Numbered from the stretch's first letter, positions 8,344-17,371 are shown. The stretch: 64,000 bases of DNA from Leifsonia tongyongensis (GCF_010686705.1 NZ_JAAGWY010000002.1:86001-150000), one strand, 5' to 3'. Program-made: numbers and translations. Notes: generated from the sequence alone by a model not told the origin.

Positions 8344-9552
8344 TCAGCGGAGCGAGCGGAACGCGGCGCGGAGTTCGGACGTGTACAGGTCGGGCTCCTG
8401 CCATGCCGCGAAATGGTTGCCCCGGTCGAGTTCGTTGAAATAGATGAGGTTCGGGTACGCCTTCTCGGTCCAGCTCCGCGGCGCCTGGTACAGCTCGTTC
8501 GGGAAGACCGAGACCGCGGCCGGCACCGTGACGCCCTTGATGTCGAAGAAGCCGAGCGTGTTCTCCCAGTACAGCCGGCCGGACGACATCCCGGTGTTCG
8601 TCAGCCAGGTCATCGTGATGTTGTCGAGCACCTCATCCCGGGTGAGGCCGTCGACGGGTGAGCCGTCGAACGCGCGCACGATGTCCGCGAGGCTGCGGGC
8701 GTCGTGGTCGAGCATCCAGGCCGCGAGCGCGACGGGGGAGTCGGCGAGTCCGTACAGCGTCTGCGGGCGGTTGCTCATCTCGAGCGCATACCCGAAACCC
8801 TTCGTGAACAGGGAGTTGAGCTGGTCGAACGCCCGCTTCTCGTCTCCCGTGAGACCCGTCGGCGGGTCACCGGCGCCGAGCACGTTCGTCGCGAGTGCTT
8901 TCGACAACTCTGGTGGCAGGGTTCCCGGCATGTTGGAGTGGATGCCGAGCAGCTCGGCCGGTGCCTTCGCGCCCATCACATCGGTGACCTGCGCACCCCA
9001 GTCGCCGCCCTGGGCGACGTAACGGGTGTAGCCGAGGCGGCTCATGAGCGCGATCCACGCATCCGCGATGTGGATGGGATCCCATCCGGTCGCTGCCGGC
9101 TTCTCCGAGAACGCGTAACCGGGGATCGAGGGTACGACGACATCGAACGCATCCGCTGCGTCGCCGCCGTGTGCCGGAGGATCGGTGAGCGGCCCGATCA
9201 CATTCAGCATCTCGATGATCGAGCCCGGCCAGCCGTGCGTGATGATCAGCGGCAAGGCGTTCGGGTGCGGTGACCTGACATGGATGAAATGGATGTCGAG
9301 GCCGTCGATCCCGGTCATGAACTGCGGTACCGCGTTCAGCCGGGTCTCGAACCGGCGAAGGTCGTAGTCGGAGGCCCAATAGCGGGCGAGTTCCTGCATC
9401 GTCGCCAGCGGCACGCCCTGACTCTGGTCGCTGACGGTCTCGCGTTCGGGCCAGCGGGTCGCCTGCACGCGACGGCGCAGCTCGTCGATGTCGGCCTGTG
9501 GGATCTCGACGCTGAATGGGCGGATCGACGTGTCAGATCCGGTGTTGCTCAT
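8344..9552 (-). CDS. Epoxide hydrolase (microsomal-type, EHN domain)
   Basis: A 402-aa alpha/beta hydrolase that opens epoxides to diols through an ester intermediate on aspartate. The N-terminal EHN-type segment (residues about 10-120) precedes the HGWPGS oxyanion loop at 106-111; the nucleophile is Asp184 in AQGGDWGAQ and the catalytic histidine is probably His380 in GNHFAAWQ. GYAFSEK at 145-151 carries a candidate epoxide-binding tyrosine. ATG 9552 is preceded by AGGAG; the longer frame from 9642 has no good site. It stands alone between the MarR operon and an MFS pump. The last codons and stop are duplicated about 40 bp downstream (8304-8319). Substrate unknown, likely a xenobiotic or fatty epoxide. 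Confidence 0.92.
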   Translation of the reverse strand: MSNTGSDTSIRPFSVEIPQADIDELRRRVQATRWPERETVSDQSQGVPLATMQELARYWASDYDLRRFETRLNAVPQFMTGIDGLDIHFIHVRSPHPNALPLIITHGWPGSIIEMLNVIGPLTDPPAHGGDAADAFDVVVPSIPGYAFSEKPAATGWDPIHIADAWIALMSRLGYTRYVAQGGDWGAQVTDVMGAKAPAELLGIHSNMPGTLPPELSKALATNVLGAGDPPTGLTGDEKRAFDQLNSLFTKGFGYALEMSNRPQTLYGLADSPVALAAWMLDHDARSLADIVRAFDGSPVDGLTRDEVLDNITMTWLTNTGMSSGRLYWENTLGFFDIKGVTVPAAVSVFPNELYQAPRSWTEKAYPNLIYFNELDRGNHFAAWQEPDLYTSELRAAFRSLR

Positions 9553-9666
9553 GGCTGTTCTCCTGTCCCTCGCTGGCGTGATTCCTGCGGGCGGATGCAC
9601 GGGCTCACCGTCGATGTCGCGTCGCGCACCACGCGCCGGCACCTACCGCCCTATGCCCGACAGGCT

Positions 9667-9684
9667 ACCCCCCGGGTGGGGGGT
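9667..9684. terminator. GC-only hairpin after the MFS-monooxygenase gene
   Basis: ACCCCCC-GGGT-GGGGGGT is a perfect 7-bp stem with a 4-base loop, 13 bp after the stop at 9697. It has no T-run, as is common for actinobacterial terminators. Confidence 0.5.
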
Positions 9685-9696
9685 GCCGATAGGCGC

Positions 9697-11295
9697 TCAG
9701 CTCGAGGTCTTCGTGGAGAAATAGTGCCGTTCGACCGGGTCGCCTTCGCAGTATTCGCGGGCTTCGGCGAGGATCTCGCGGTCGCGCCCGGTGAGCCGTT
9801 GCGTTTGCTGGCGCCGGAACTCGGCCCACGAGGGCACCATGAAGGACTCGAGGAGGAGATCCTCGTCTTCGCCGCTGCGGAAGAGTTGCCAGCGGTACCC
9901 ACCCGTTCGCCGACGGGATGCGGCCACATCCTTCATCGCGGTCTCGAACGGAGCGACCGCGTTCGGCCTGACGATGTAACGGTTGATCACGAGCACAGGG
10001 CCGTCGGTCGGGTCGGGGTCGAACACCAGGTTCGGGGTCGCCCACGTGAGGGAGATGGTGCGGTCGATGGTTCCCGTGCCGGGCAGCAGCGGAAGGAACC
10101 GGGTGCTGGCCGCGACCAGTACGAGCAGCACCGCGGCGGCCGTCAGGGCTGCGGTCGTCCCGAAGACCTGCGCGACAAGCCCCCACAGGAAGGAACCGAT
10201 CGCCATGGTGCCCATGAACACGAGGATGTACGTGGCCGCGCCACGCGAGCGCACCCACTGCGGGAGCGTCAGCTGCAGCGCAGCGTTGAGCACTGTCAGC
10301 GTGCCGATCCAGGCCAGCCCGGCGAGCACGAGGAGGACCAGCGCGGCGAAGAAGGGGAGGAACGCCGCGGCGAGTGTGCCGACCGCGAAGAGCACAGCGC
10401 TCGCCGAGATGACCACGTTGTCCGAGTAGCGCCGGCGTGCCAGGGGCAGCAGGAAGATCCCGATGATCGCTCCGACGCCGAGCGCGCCCAGAAGGAGCCC
10501 GTAGCCGGCGGAGTCCAGGTCGAGCCGTCTCGACGTGAGCGGGAGGAGCGCCCAGAGTGCGCTCGCCGGGAAGGCGAACAGTGCCGATCGGAGCAGGATG
10601 CGCCGCACCAGCCCCGCGGATGCGATGTACCGGACGCCCGCCCGCAGAGCGGCACCGAAATGCTCGCGGTCGTCCAGGCCCTGTTGGGCGGGCCGTTTCC
10701 ACCAGATCAGGGCGATCGCGGCGACGACGAAACTGAGCGCGTTCAGGCCGAACACGACGGCGACGCCGAAGGCCGACAGGATGAGGCCGGCGAGCGCCGG
10801 CCCGACGGCGCGCGCACCATTGACGGTCACCCCGCCGAGGGCGGACGAGGCGCCGATCTGCTCGCGTGGCACAAGCTCCGGCTGGATGGCCTGCCAGGCG
10901 GGCGACGTGAGGGTGGAGGTGATGCCGAGCAGGAAGGTGAACGCGAGGAGCGACCACGGGTTGAGGAGGTCGGCTGCCGCGACGACGGTGAGCGCCGCGG
11001 CGATGATCGCACTCACGATCGAGCCCCAGATCAGCAGCTTTCGGCGGTCGAGCACGTCGGAGAGCACACCCGCCGGCAGCGAGAACAGTATCGAGGGAGC
11101 GAGGCTCGCGGTCTGCACGAGCGCGATGACGGCGGCGCCAGCAGCGGCATCCACCAGGTACCACTGCGCACCGACGGTCTGCATCCAGGTGCCGATGTTG
11201 CTCCCCAGCTGCGCGAACCAGAGCACCCGGAAGGCGGGGATCGCCAGCGGCGCCCACGCGGAGATTCTCACCGCGCCGGCCTGCGAGTTCGACAT
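9697..11295 (-). CDS. MFS_3 exporter fused to a C-terminal monooxygenase-like (ABM) domain
   Basis: A 532-aa protein. Residues about 10-430 are a 12-segment MFS_3-type exporter with LPAGVLSDVLDRRK (motif A) and SPAWQAIQPELVPRE, the signature of this subgroup. Residues about 434-532 form a soluble alpha/beta domain resembling antibiotic-biosynthesis-monooxygenase ferredoxin folds (VLVINRYIVRP at its start, ESFMVPSWAEFRRQQ later). Such two-domain versions are a known architecture; what the soluble part binds is unknown, and it may sense or modify the exported compound. ATG 11295 fits the start of homologous exporters; the longer frame to 11403 runs through the 17-bp inverted repeat. The promoter region is shared with the divergent gene at 11526. 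Confidence 0.88.
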   Translation of the reverse strand: MSNSQAGAVRISAWAPLAIPAFRVLWFAQLGSNIGTWMQTVGAQWYLVDAAAGAAVIALVQTASLAPSILFSLPAGVLSDVLDRRKLLIWGSIVSAIIAAALTVVAAADLLNPWSLLAFTFLLGITSTLTSPAWQAIQPELVPREQIGASSALGGVTVNGARAVGPALAGLILSAFGVAVVFGLNALSFVVAAIALIWWKRPAQQGLDDREHFGAALRAGVRYIASAGLVRRILLRSALFAFPASALWALLPLTSRRLDLDSAGYGLLLGALGVGAIIGIFLLPLARRRYSDNVVISASAVLFAVGTLAAAFLPFFAALVLLVLAGLAWIGTLTVLNAALQLTLPQWVRSRGAATYILVFMGTMAIGSFLWGLVAQVFGTTAALTAAAVLLVLVAASTRFLPLLPGTGTIDRTISLTWATPNLVFDPDPTDGPVLVINRYIVRPNAVAPFETAMKDVAASRRRTGGYRWQLFRSGEDEDLLLESFMVPSWAEFRRQQTQRLTGRDREILAEAREYCEGDPVERHYFSTKTSS

Positions 11296-11318
11296 GTATC
11301 TCAGGCTAATGCTCCGTC

Positions 11319-11373
11319 GAGCACAGGGTTCTTCCCGAAAAGAGTCGCTCATAACCGGAAGAACCGTGTGCTC
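11319..11373. promoter_or_regulatory. 17-bp inverted repeat upstream of the MFS_3 gene
   Basis: Arms at 11319-11335 and 11357-11373 match over 17 bp with one mismatch (GAGCACA-GGTTCTTCC type) around a 21-base loop. It lies 24 bp before the MFS start, so it may be a large operator or, if transcribed, a hairpin in the leader RNA. Confidence 0.5.
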
Positions 11374-11525
11374 GGCGCACTTGGGGACTTGAGAAAAAAT
11401 CAATTTGTGGTAGCGGAGAGGTGGATGAGGCGTCTACCATTTCGCTGATCGCACTTTCTGAGTGCGTTCTTCTGGTTCCGTCACGGTCTCACTTTCGGCA
11501 TGCACGCTGAGTGAAGGGAGGCCGT

Positions 11526-14102
11526 GTGCGGCGCGTTCTGGCCGGCTTCTCGGCCCTCGCACTCGCCCTGGGCGCGGCGCTCTTCGTCGCGGTTCCAGCG
11601 TCGGCATCGGACTCGTCCCACACGGGCGGGCACGGATCCGGCGGGTCGCAGTCTGCGCATCCGGGGCACCAGAAGACCGACTCCGCGCCGCATCCGGCGC
11701 CTACGCCGGAGCCGACCCACGTGCCCGCGCCGGCTCCAGAGCCGACACACCCGCCGGTCTCACATCCTGTGCCGACCCATTCGTCCGCGCCGCGTCCTCA
11801 GCCGACGCAATCGTCGGTCTCGCATCCGGAGCCCACACACACGCCCTCGCCGCACCCGGAGCCCTCGCCCCACCCGGAGCCCACTCACTCGCCCTCCCCG
11901 CATCCGAACCCCACGCCGCGTCCGAACCCGCACCCGGAGCCCACTCCGCCCCCGGATCACGATGACAACGTGCCGCCGGTCTCCTACACCTTCTCGCCCG
12001 CAGCGGTTTCGACGTTCGGCACGCTCGAGCACGGTGCGACCGGTATCGACCTCTACTCGGCCTCTGACGGACACGCCGCCCTCACTCGTTCCTGCGTCTG
12101 GTACCAGTCGGCGCCTGACTGCCACTTCGGCCCACTCGCGGCAGGGACCTGGGAGCTCCGAGCGCACTACACCGAGCACGCGTTCGACGACGATTTCCGA
12201 ATCGGGAAGGCAGCGTATTTCGTCATACCGGATGCGCCCACGATGACGGCCGGTGTCAACGACGACCGCACGCTGCGCTTCAGCGGCGGCGGTGTCGCGG
12301 GCGACCGTGTCGTCGTGACGGGTTCGAGCGGCGACCGCGCGTGTTCCGCGACGGTCGACTACGCCGGGCAGTGGTCGTGCGCCGGCGACGAACGAGACCC
12401 CGGTGACTACGCGTTCACCGCGGTCCAGGTCGATGTCGGGGCCGGCGCCTCGCACGGCGTGGACTGTGCGACGTACGTGCGCGGGGGAACATCCGCCCCC
12501 TCCGGCTCGGTGATGGTGACCGTCGCGCCTCCTGCCACGCCGGGACCGATCACGATCGACCCGAACAGCTGGTCGTTCGGGATCTTCGGCGTCGATCTCG
12601 GCCACCTGCACTTGCGCGACCATTTCACGATCAGCGGTCGCGGGCTTCCGCCCGGCCTGAGCACTGCGGTCGACCTGCATTCGACCCCGGTGCGGCTCGG
12701 GGCGACGACCGTCGGAGCGGATGGCTCGTTCAGCCTCGGAGCGTCCGTTCCGGGCGACACGGTGCCGGGTCACCATCAGGTGATCGTGACGGTGGCCGGC
12801 GCCGGGTATGTGACGGCCACCAAGAGCGTGAACGTCACGATCCTCGCGCCTGAAAGCGCGCCGGCTTCTGTGCCGGCGTCTGTGCCGGCTTCGGTGCCGG
12901 ACGCCATCCCCGAAGCGAGGCCGCTCGTCGCGCAGGCGCCCCTGCCGTTCGCCGCCGTGCCGTTCGTGGCCTCCCACGGCACGGCGGTCGTCCCGGCCCC
13001 GACCGGCGACCAGGGCGGGTCGGGGGCGACCGACGCAGGGCGGGCGCAGCCCGCCGGCGCACCTGCGGCGGCGATCGCCCCGAACATCCTGACCAATGCG
13101 ATCAGGACGATCCAGGACATCCTGGCCCACCCGCAGAAGGTGTCGGGTTCGATCGCGATCGGCCTGGCGCTGATCATCTTCGCGACCCTGCCCGCCCACC
13201 TGCTGAACGCGACAATCTCCGAGCAGTACGAGCGCTTCGCCCGTCGGCTGCCCAAGCCGAAGAAGCCGCCGCACTGGCTCGAGGCGGCGACCGCCTGGCT
13301 CAACCACGAACCGGTCGTCGGGGTGCTCTCCATCGTCGTCGTCACCGCGCTCCTGTTCGGGTTCGCGGATCCGACGTTCGGCTTCACGCTCGCATCCCTC
13401 CGGCTGTTCCTCGCGTGCGCGATCGCCCTGTTCTTCGTCGGCTACGTCGCCAACGCCGTCACGATGGTCATCGCCCACCGCCAGTGGGATGTCGACGTTG
13501 CCATCAGCGTGCGGCCGCTCGGGCTCATCCTGACGGTGGTCGGCGTCGTGCTGTCGCGGTTCCTGCACTTCTCGCCCGGGTTCCTGGTCGGGTTGATCCT
13601 CGGACTCACCATCGCGAGCAGCAAAGCCATGCAGGCCTCAGCTTGGAAGGTCGTCCTCACCCGAACGGTCATCCTGCTCACGTTCGGCATCGCCGCCTGG
13701 GGCGCCTTCAGCGTGATGGCGGCGGAACACGCGACGGAGGAATCGTTCGGATCGGCCCTGCTCTCCGAGACGCTGGTCGCGGTCACGACGGAAAGCCTTG
13801 TCGCCCTCGTCGTGGTGCTGCTGCCGTTCCGTTTCCTCGAGGGGGAGCGGCTGTACCAGCATTCGAAACTGCTGTGGTCGGGGGTCTACCTCGTGGCGCT
13901 GACGGCTTTCCTCGTCGCTGTGGTCTCGTGGGACGGCAACTGGGAGGTGCTCGGCACGGCCTTCTGGCTCTGGATGCTCGTCGTCGTGCTTTTCGGCGCG
14001 CTCTGCCTGGGCGTGTACCTGTACTTCCGATTCTGGCCGCCGCCGCTGTACGTCGAAGGCGAGCCCGACGACGAACAGGTGCCGATCAGCGACGAGGCGT
14101 AG
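11526..14102 (+). CDS. Secreted/membrane protein with Pro-Thr-His stalk, Ig-like region and about eight C-terminal membrane segments
   Basis: An 858-aa protein of unknown function. Residues 1-28 are a signal peptide ending ASA. Residues about 35-150 are low complexity, built from Pro-Glu-Pro-Thr-His units, and probably form an extended stalk. Residues about 150-450 look like two or three beta-sandwich domains, the last with GHHQVIVTVAG before a short SVPASVPASVP repeat. From about 535 to 835 there are roughly eight hydrophobic segments, with a basic loop (RRLPKPKKPPHW) after the first, then an acidic tail. GTG 11526 follows AAGGGAGG by four bases; an in-frame GTG at 11511 overlaps that site. 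An exposed stalk and sensor on a membrane channel or assembly module fits the layout. I cannot assign a family with certainty. Confidence 0.85.
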   Translation: MRRVLAGFSALALALGAALFVAVPASASDSSHTGGHGSGGSQSAHPGHQKTDSAPHPAPTPEPTHVPAPAPEPTHPPVSHPVPTHSSAPRPQPTQSSVSHPEPTHTPSPHPEPSPHPEPTHSPSPHPNPTPRPNPHPEPTPPPDHDDNVPPVSYTFSPAAVSTFGTLEHGATGIDLYSASDGHAALTRSCVWYQSAPDCHFGPLAAGTWELRAHYTEHAFDDDFRIGKAAYFVIPDAPTMTAGVNDDRTLRFSGGGVAGDRVVVTGSSGDRACSATVDYAGQWSCAGDERDPGDYAFTAVQVDVGAGASHGVDCATYVRGGTSAPSGSVMVTVAPPATPGPITIDPNSWSFGIFGVDLGHLHLRDHFTISGRGLPPGLSTAVDLHSTPVRLGATTVGADGSFSLGASVPGDTVPGHHQVIVTVAGAGYVTATKSVNVTILAPESAPASVPASVPASVPDAIPEARPLVAQAPLPFAAVPFVASHGTAVVPAPTGDQGGSGATDAGRAQPAGAPAAAIAPNILTNAIRTIQDILAHPQKVSGSIAIGLALIIFATLPAHLLNATISEQYERFARRLPKPKKPPHWLEAATAWLNHEPVVGVLSIVVVTALLFGFADPTFGFTLASLRLFLACAIALFFVGYVANAVTMVIAHRQWDVDVAISVRPLGLILTVVGVVLSRFLHFSPGFLVGLILGLTIASSKAMQASAWKVVLTRTVILLTFGIAAWGAFSVMAAEHATEESFGSALLSETLVAVTTESLVALVVVLLPFRFLEGERLYQHSKLLWSGVYLVALTAFLVAVVSWDGNWEVLGTAFWLWMLVVVLFGALCLGVYLYFRFWPPPLYVEGEPDDEQVPISDEA

Positions 14103-14143
14103 GCGCTCCCGAGCCCGTTGCGCGAGCGCACGCGGGGGAGCGC
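14103..14143. terminator. Hairpin after the stalk protein gene
   Basis: GCGCTCCC (14103-14110) pairs with GGGAGCGC (14136-14143), starting immediately after the stop codon. No T-run follows. Confidence 0.4.
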
Positions 14144-14218
14144 ACGCACTCTTTCGCTGGGCGCGGCGGAGGACCATACTGGCGGTGACGTTCGGGGCTG
14201 GATGCGAGGGGGTCGCCC

Positions 14219-16060
14219 ATGAATGACACACCTGTCGGCGCGAGCACGTCAGACATCCCGGACAAGCCGAACCTGTTCGAGAAACTGTTCGACAGCGCGA
14301 CCGAGGACATCGACCAGGCGCTTCCCTGGTACAAACTGCCGAAAGTTCTCGGCCTCGTCGAACTGATCGGCATCCGCAACACGCTGCGCGAGAAGAACCT
14401 CTACGACACATCGCGGCTTCCGGCGGTGAACGCGGTCGTACCGCCGCCGTACGACGAGAAGTACGTGACGGAACGCGCGCCGGACGGCAGCTGGAACGAC
14501 CTCGTACACCCGGAGATGGGCATGGCGGGCACCCGGTTCGGCCGCAACGTCCCGCTCGAGGAGACACGGCCGGACCGCGACCGGATGCTCGAACCGAGCC
14601 CCCGCGAGATCAGCCGGAGACTGATGACGCGCACGGAGCTGATCCCGGCCTCGGCCGGGAACGTCCTGATCGCAGCGTGGCTGCAGTTCATGATCCGCGA
14701 CTGGTTCCGTCACGGCACGAGCCCCACAGACAACCCGTGGATCATCCCGCTCGCGCCCGACGACGACTGGCCCGCGCCGCCGCTCACCGTGATGCGCACA
14801 CCACCCGATCCGACGACGCCGCCCGACTCGGAGTACCCGCCGACGTACGTCAACATCATGACCCACTGGTGGGACGGCTCCCAGATCTACGGGAACACCC
14901 TCGATGACCAGCAGTTCCTGCGCGAGCACGAAGGCGGCCGGATGCGCCTGGTGGACGGTGCGCCGCCGATTCCGGACGACCCGGCCAAGAATCCCACCCA
15001 TGTTTCTGGCTTCTGGCTGGGGCTCGGGATGCTCCAGAGCCTGTTCATCCAGGAGCACAACGCGATCTGCGCGATGCTCGCGGATGCGCATCCGGAGTTC
15101 GACGACGAGTCGCTGTTCCAGCACGCCCGGCTGATCCTGTCCGGCCTGCTCGCGAAGATCCACACCGTCGAATGGACGCCGGCGGTCACGGCCCACCCGA
15201 CGGCGGTCGAGGCGCTGCATGCCAACTGGTGGGGGCTCGAAGGGGAGCGGCTGCACGACGCGTTCGGCCGGCTCACCTCGGGCGAGATCGTCTCCGGCAT
15301 TCCGGGCGGCACGACCGAGGACTTCGGTGTGCCGTTCGCCCTCACCGAGGAATTCGTGGCCGTCTACCGGATGCATCCGCTCATCCCCGATCATTTCGAC
15401 TTCCGTTCGGTCGCGACGGACGCCGAGACCCTCGGCCCCCGCGAATTCGACTCGCTTGCGGGACCGGCGGGGCTGGAGGCGCTCAAAGCGAACCGCCTCG
15501 TCGACCTGCTGTACACGTTCGGAACCGAGAACCCGGGGCTCGTCACCCTCCACAATTTCCCGAAATACCTGCAGACGTTCACGCGGCCCGACACAGGAGC
15601 CCTGATGGATCTCGCAGCGACCGACATCCTCCGCTGCCGCGAACTCGGCGTTCCTCGCTACACAGCGTTCCGCCGACTGTTGCACCTACCCGTGCCGTCG
15701 TCGTTCGACGAACTCTCGAGCAACACAGAATGGGTGGAAGAGCTGAGAGCGGTGTACGACGACGACCTCGACTCGGTCGACCTGATCGCCGGGATGTTCG
15801 CGGAGGACCGTCCGGAAGGCTTCGCGTTCAGCGACACGGCGTTCAGGATCTTCATCCTGATGGCGTCGCGACGGCTCAACAGCGACCGCTTCTTCACGAC
15901 CCACTTCACCGACGAGGTATATACCCCGGAAGGCATGAAGTGGATCGACGACAACACGATGCGCTCGGTCCTGGTGCGGCATTGCCCTGAACTGGAGCCG
16001 TACGTGGGCAAGCTGGACAATGCGTTCGCCCTCTGGAGCAGGGCGGGCGCGAAGGCGTGA
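14219..16060 (+). CDS. Animal-type haem peroxidase / alpha-dioxygenase-cyclooxygenase-like protein
   Basis: A 613-aa member of the animal haem peroxidase superfamily, closest in form to bacterial relatives of fatty-acid alpha-dioxygenase and cyclooxygenase, which oxygenate fatty acids through a tyrosyl radical next to haem. The radical tyrosine and proximal haem ligand are visible as Tyr383 and His386 in VYRMHPLIPD, the same YxxH spacing as in cyclooxygenase. The distal segment LQFMIRDWFRHG has Arg160 where the distal histidine of alpha-dioxygenases (MIHDW) would align, so peroxidase chemistry may be altered. No signal peptide is seen, so it is cytoplasmic or peripheral. ATG 14219 is eight bases after a GAGGGGG site. 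It appears monocistronic. Substrate, probably a lipid, is not known. Confidence 0.88.
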   Translation: MNDTPVGASTSDIPDKPNLFEKLFDSATEDIDQALPWYKLPKVLGLVELIGIRNTLREKNLYDTSRLPAVNAVVPPPYDEKYVTERAPDGSWNDLVHPEMGMAGTRFGRNVPLEETRPDRDRMLEPSPREISRRLMTRTELIPASAGNVLIAAWLQFMIRDWFRHGTSPTDNPWIIPLAPDDDWPAPPLTVMRTPPDPTTPPDSEYPPTYVNIMTHWWDGSQIYGNTLDDQQFLREHEGGRMRLVDGAPPIPDDPAKNPTHVSGFWLGLGMLQSLFIQEHNAICAMLADAHPEFDDESLFQHARLILSGLLAKIHTVEWTPAVTAHPTAVEALHANWWGLEGERLHDAFGRLTSGEIVSGIPGGTTEDFGVPFALTEEFVAVYRMHPLIPDHFDFRSVATDAETLGPREFDSLAGPAGLEALKANRLVDLLYTFGTENPGLVTLHNFPKYLQTFTRPDTGALMDLAATDILRCRELGVPRYTAFRRLLHLPVPSSFDELSSNTEWVEELRAVYDDDLDSVDLIAGMFAEDRPEGFAFSDTAFRIFILMASRRLNSDRFFTTHFTDEVYTPEGMKWIDDNTMRSVLVRHCPELEPYVGKLDNAFALWSRAGAKA

Positions 16061-16212
16061 GCGCACCCGGGACACGTCATCCCGGTGCCGCGGAGTCAGA
16101 CAGGGGTCGGGGGAGAACGCGGATGCGCTCCGCCAGGTGCTCGAAGCCGCGCTCCGCACCCGCAATCCCACCCGCTACCTCGCGACGTTGCTGATCGGCG
16201 ACTGAATGGATG

Positions 16213-16740
16213 CTATTCGGTCGCGTCCTGCACCTCGTTGTCGAGCTGCTCGTCGTCGACCGCGATGTCCTTCCTGGTGACCTTGGTGGCGTGAGTCAGC
16301 AGGTTCTGGATTTCGTCGGCGTCGGCCGGGTCGACCACGACGACGATCCCGGCGCTTCCGGCGTCGAGTGTCTCGCTGATGGTCTTCAGGTCTTCGGCCG
16401 AAGCCTTGTTGGAGAGGTGACCGGCCAGAGCGCCGATACCGGCGCCTGCACCGCCACCGACCAGGAGCGCGCCGCCCAGTGCGACGGCCGGGAACAGGGC
16501 GACGACGAGCCCGCTTGCGAGTCCGATGGCGAGACCCTTCCGTCCGCCGTGGTGTTTCGCTCCGTCATCCCGCTTGGGAATGGAGACCTTCCCCTCCACG
16601 TCGCGCACGACAACCGCGGCGTCGAAGGAGGCATGCTTTCCCGCATCCTTGTAGTGCGCGTGGATCTGGTCGAAATCGGCCACCGCCTCGTCTTCGCTCG
16701 CATACTGCGCGGCAATGGCGACATACGCCTGATCAGCCAT
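16213..16740 (-). CDS. DUF1269-type protein with glycine-zipper membrane segment
   Basis: A 175-aa protein resembling the DUF1269 family, whose role is unknown. An N-terminal alpha/beta part (residues 5-55) with DAAVVVRDVEGKV is followed by a basic stretch KHHGGRKGLAIG, a hydrophobic glycine-rich segment (about 70-110, AVALGGALLVGGGAGAG) and a second alpha/beta part with GIVVVVDPADAD. The middle is likely to insert in or touch the membrane. ATG 16740 has GGGAG upstream. A gene of similar flavour occurs at 60032, next to a SHOCT protein. The gene converges on the peroxidase gene; the 152 bp between them hold no convincing feature. Confidence 0.82.
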   Translation of the reverse strand: MADQAYVAIAAQYASEDEAVADFDQIHAHYKDAGKHASFDAAVVVRDVEGKVSIPKRDDGAKHHGGRKGLAIGLASGLVVALFPAVALGGALLVGGGAGAGIGALAGHLSNKASAEDLKTISETLDAGSAGIVVVVDPADADEIQNLLTHATKVTRKDIAVDDEQLDNEVQDATE

Positions 16741-16918
16741 AACTTTTCACTCCCATCGTGAGCGGCCGGCAACGACAGCCGACTGCGATCCTCCGCCGCA
16801 TCGGTGCGGCACCCATAGGAAGCTTCGGTTGGCGGGCCGGTGCAGACATCATCCTCACGGGGTGATCCGGCGCACCGCCGCGCTGAATAGCGTGTGAGAT
16901 GACGGAAGGGGTGCGGCC

Positions 16919-17326
16919 ATGAGTGAGACACGGGTCACCGGATGGGTCGGCTGGGTGTGGTTCGCGGGCGTCCTGCTGGTCGTCGAGGGTGCGTTCGACA
17001 TCCTCTTCGGGTTCATGGCGCTGCTCGCGCCCGACAGCGCGTACTTCCGCGGGAGCACCGGGGCTCTCGTCGGCTACAACGTGCAGGGTTGGGGCTGGTG
17101 GACGCTCATCCTCGGCATCATCGTGCTGCTGACCGGGGCGTTCCTCTTCCGCGGCGCTCTGTGGGCCCGCCTGTTCGCGGTCATCATCGCCGGCGTGAAC
17201 GCGGTGACGAGCCTGCTGGCCATGCCGACGCAGCCGATCTGGTCGCTCGCGCTGGTCGCGATGAACCTGCTGATCATCTACGCCGTCACCGTCCACGGGG
17301 ACGAGCTGAGGCGCGCTGCCGCCTGA
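16919..17326 (+). CDS. Small four-segment membrane protein (DUF7144-like)
   Basis: A 135-aa integral membrane protein with four hydrophobic segments: WVWFAGVLLVVEGAFDILFG, WWTLILGIIVLLTGAFLF, ARLFAVIIAGVNAVTSLLA and SLALVAMNLLIIYAVTVHG. The pattern, with a WG-W-L-G core, resembles the DUF7144 family seen in many actinobacteria; function unknown. ATG 16919 has GGAAGGGG upstream. It is divergent from the DUF1269-type gene and converges on the DUF4386 gene. Confidence 0.82.
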   Translation: MSETRVTGWVGWVWFAGVLLVVEGAFDILFGFMALLAPDSAYFRGSTGALVGYNVQGWGWWTLILGIIVLLTGAFLFRGALWARLFAVIIAGVNAVTSLLAMPTQPIWSLALVAMNLLIIYAVTVHGDELRRAAA

Positions 17327-17371
17327 GCGGGGCCGCTGAGCCGGCCGGGTCGGCCGAGGGCGATCCGGGCG

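Noticed and set aside
16020-16205. A short plus-strand frame after the peroxidase gene ending in a plausible helix
   Set aside because: It overlaps the end of the peroxidase gene and has no start site of its own; possibly the end of a lost gene, but not supportable.
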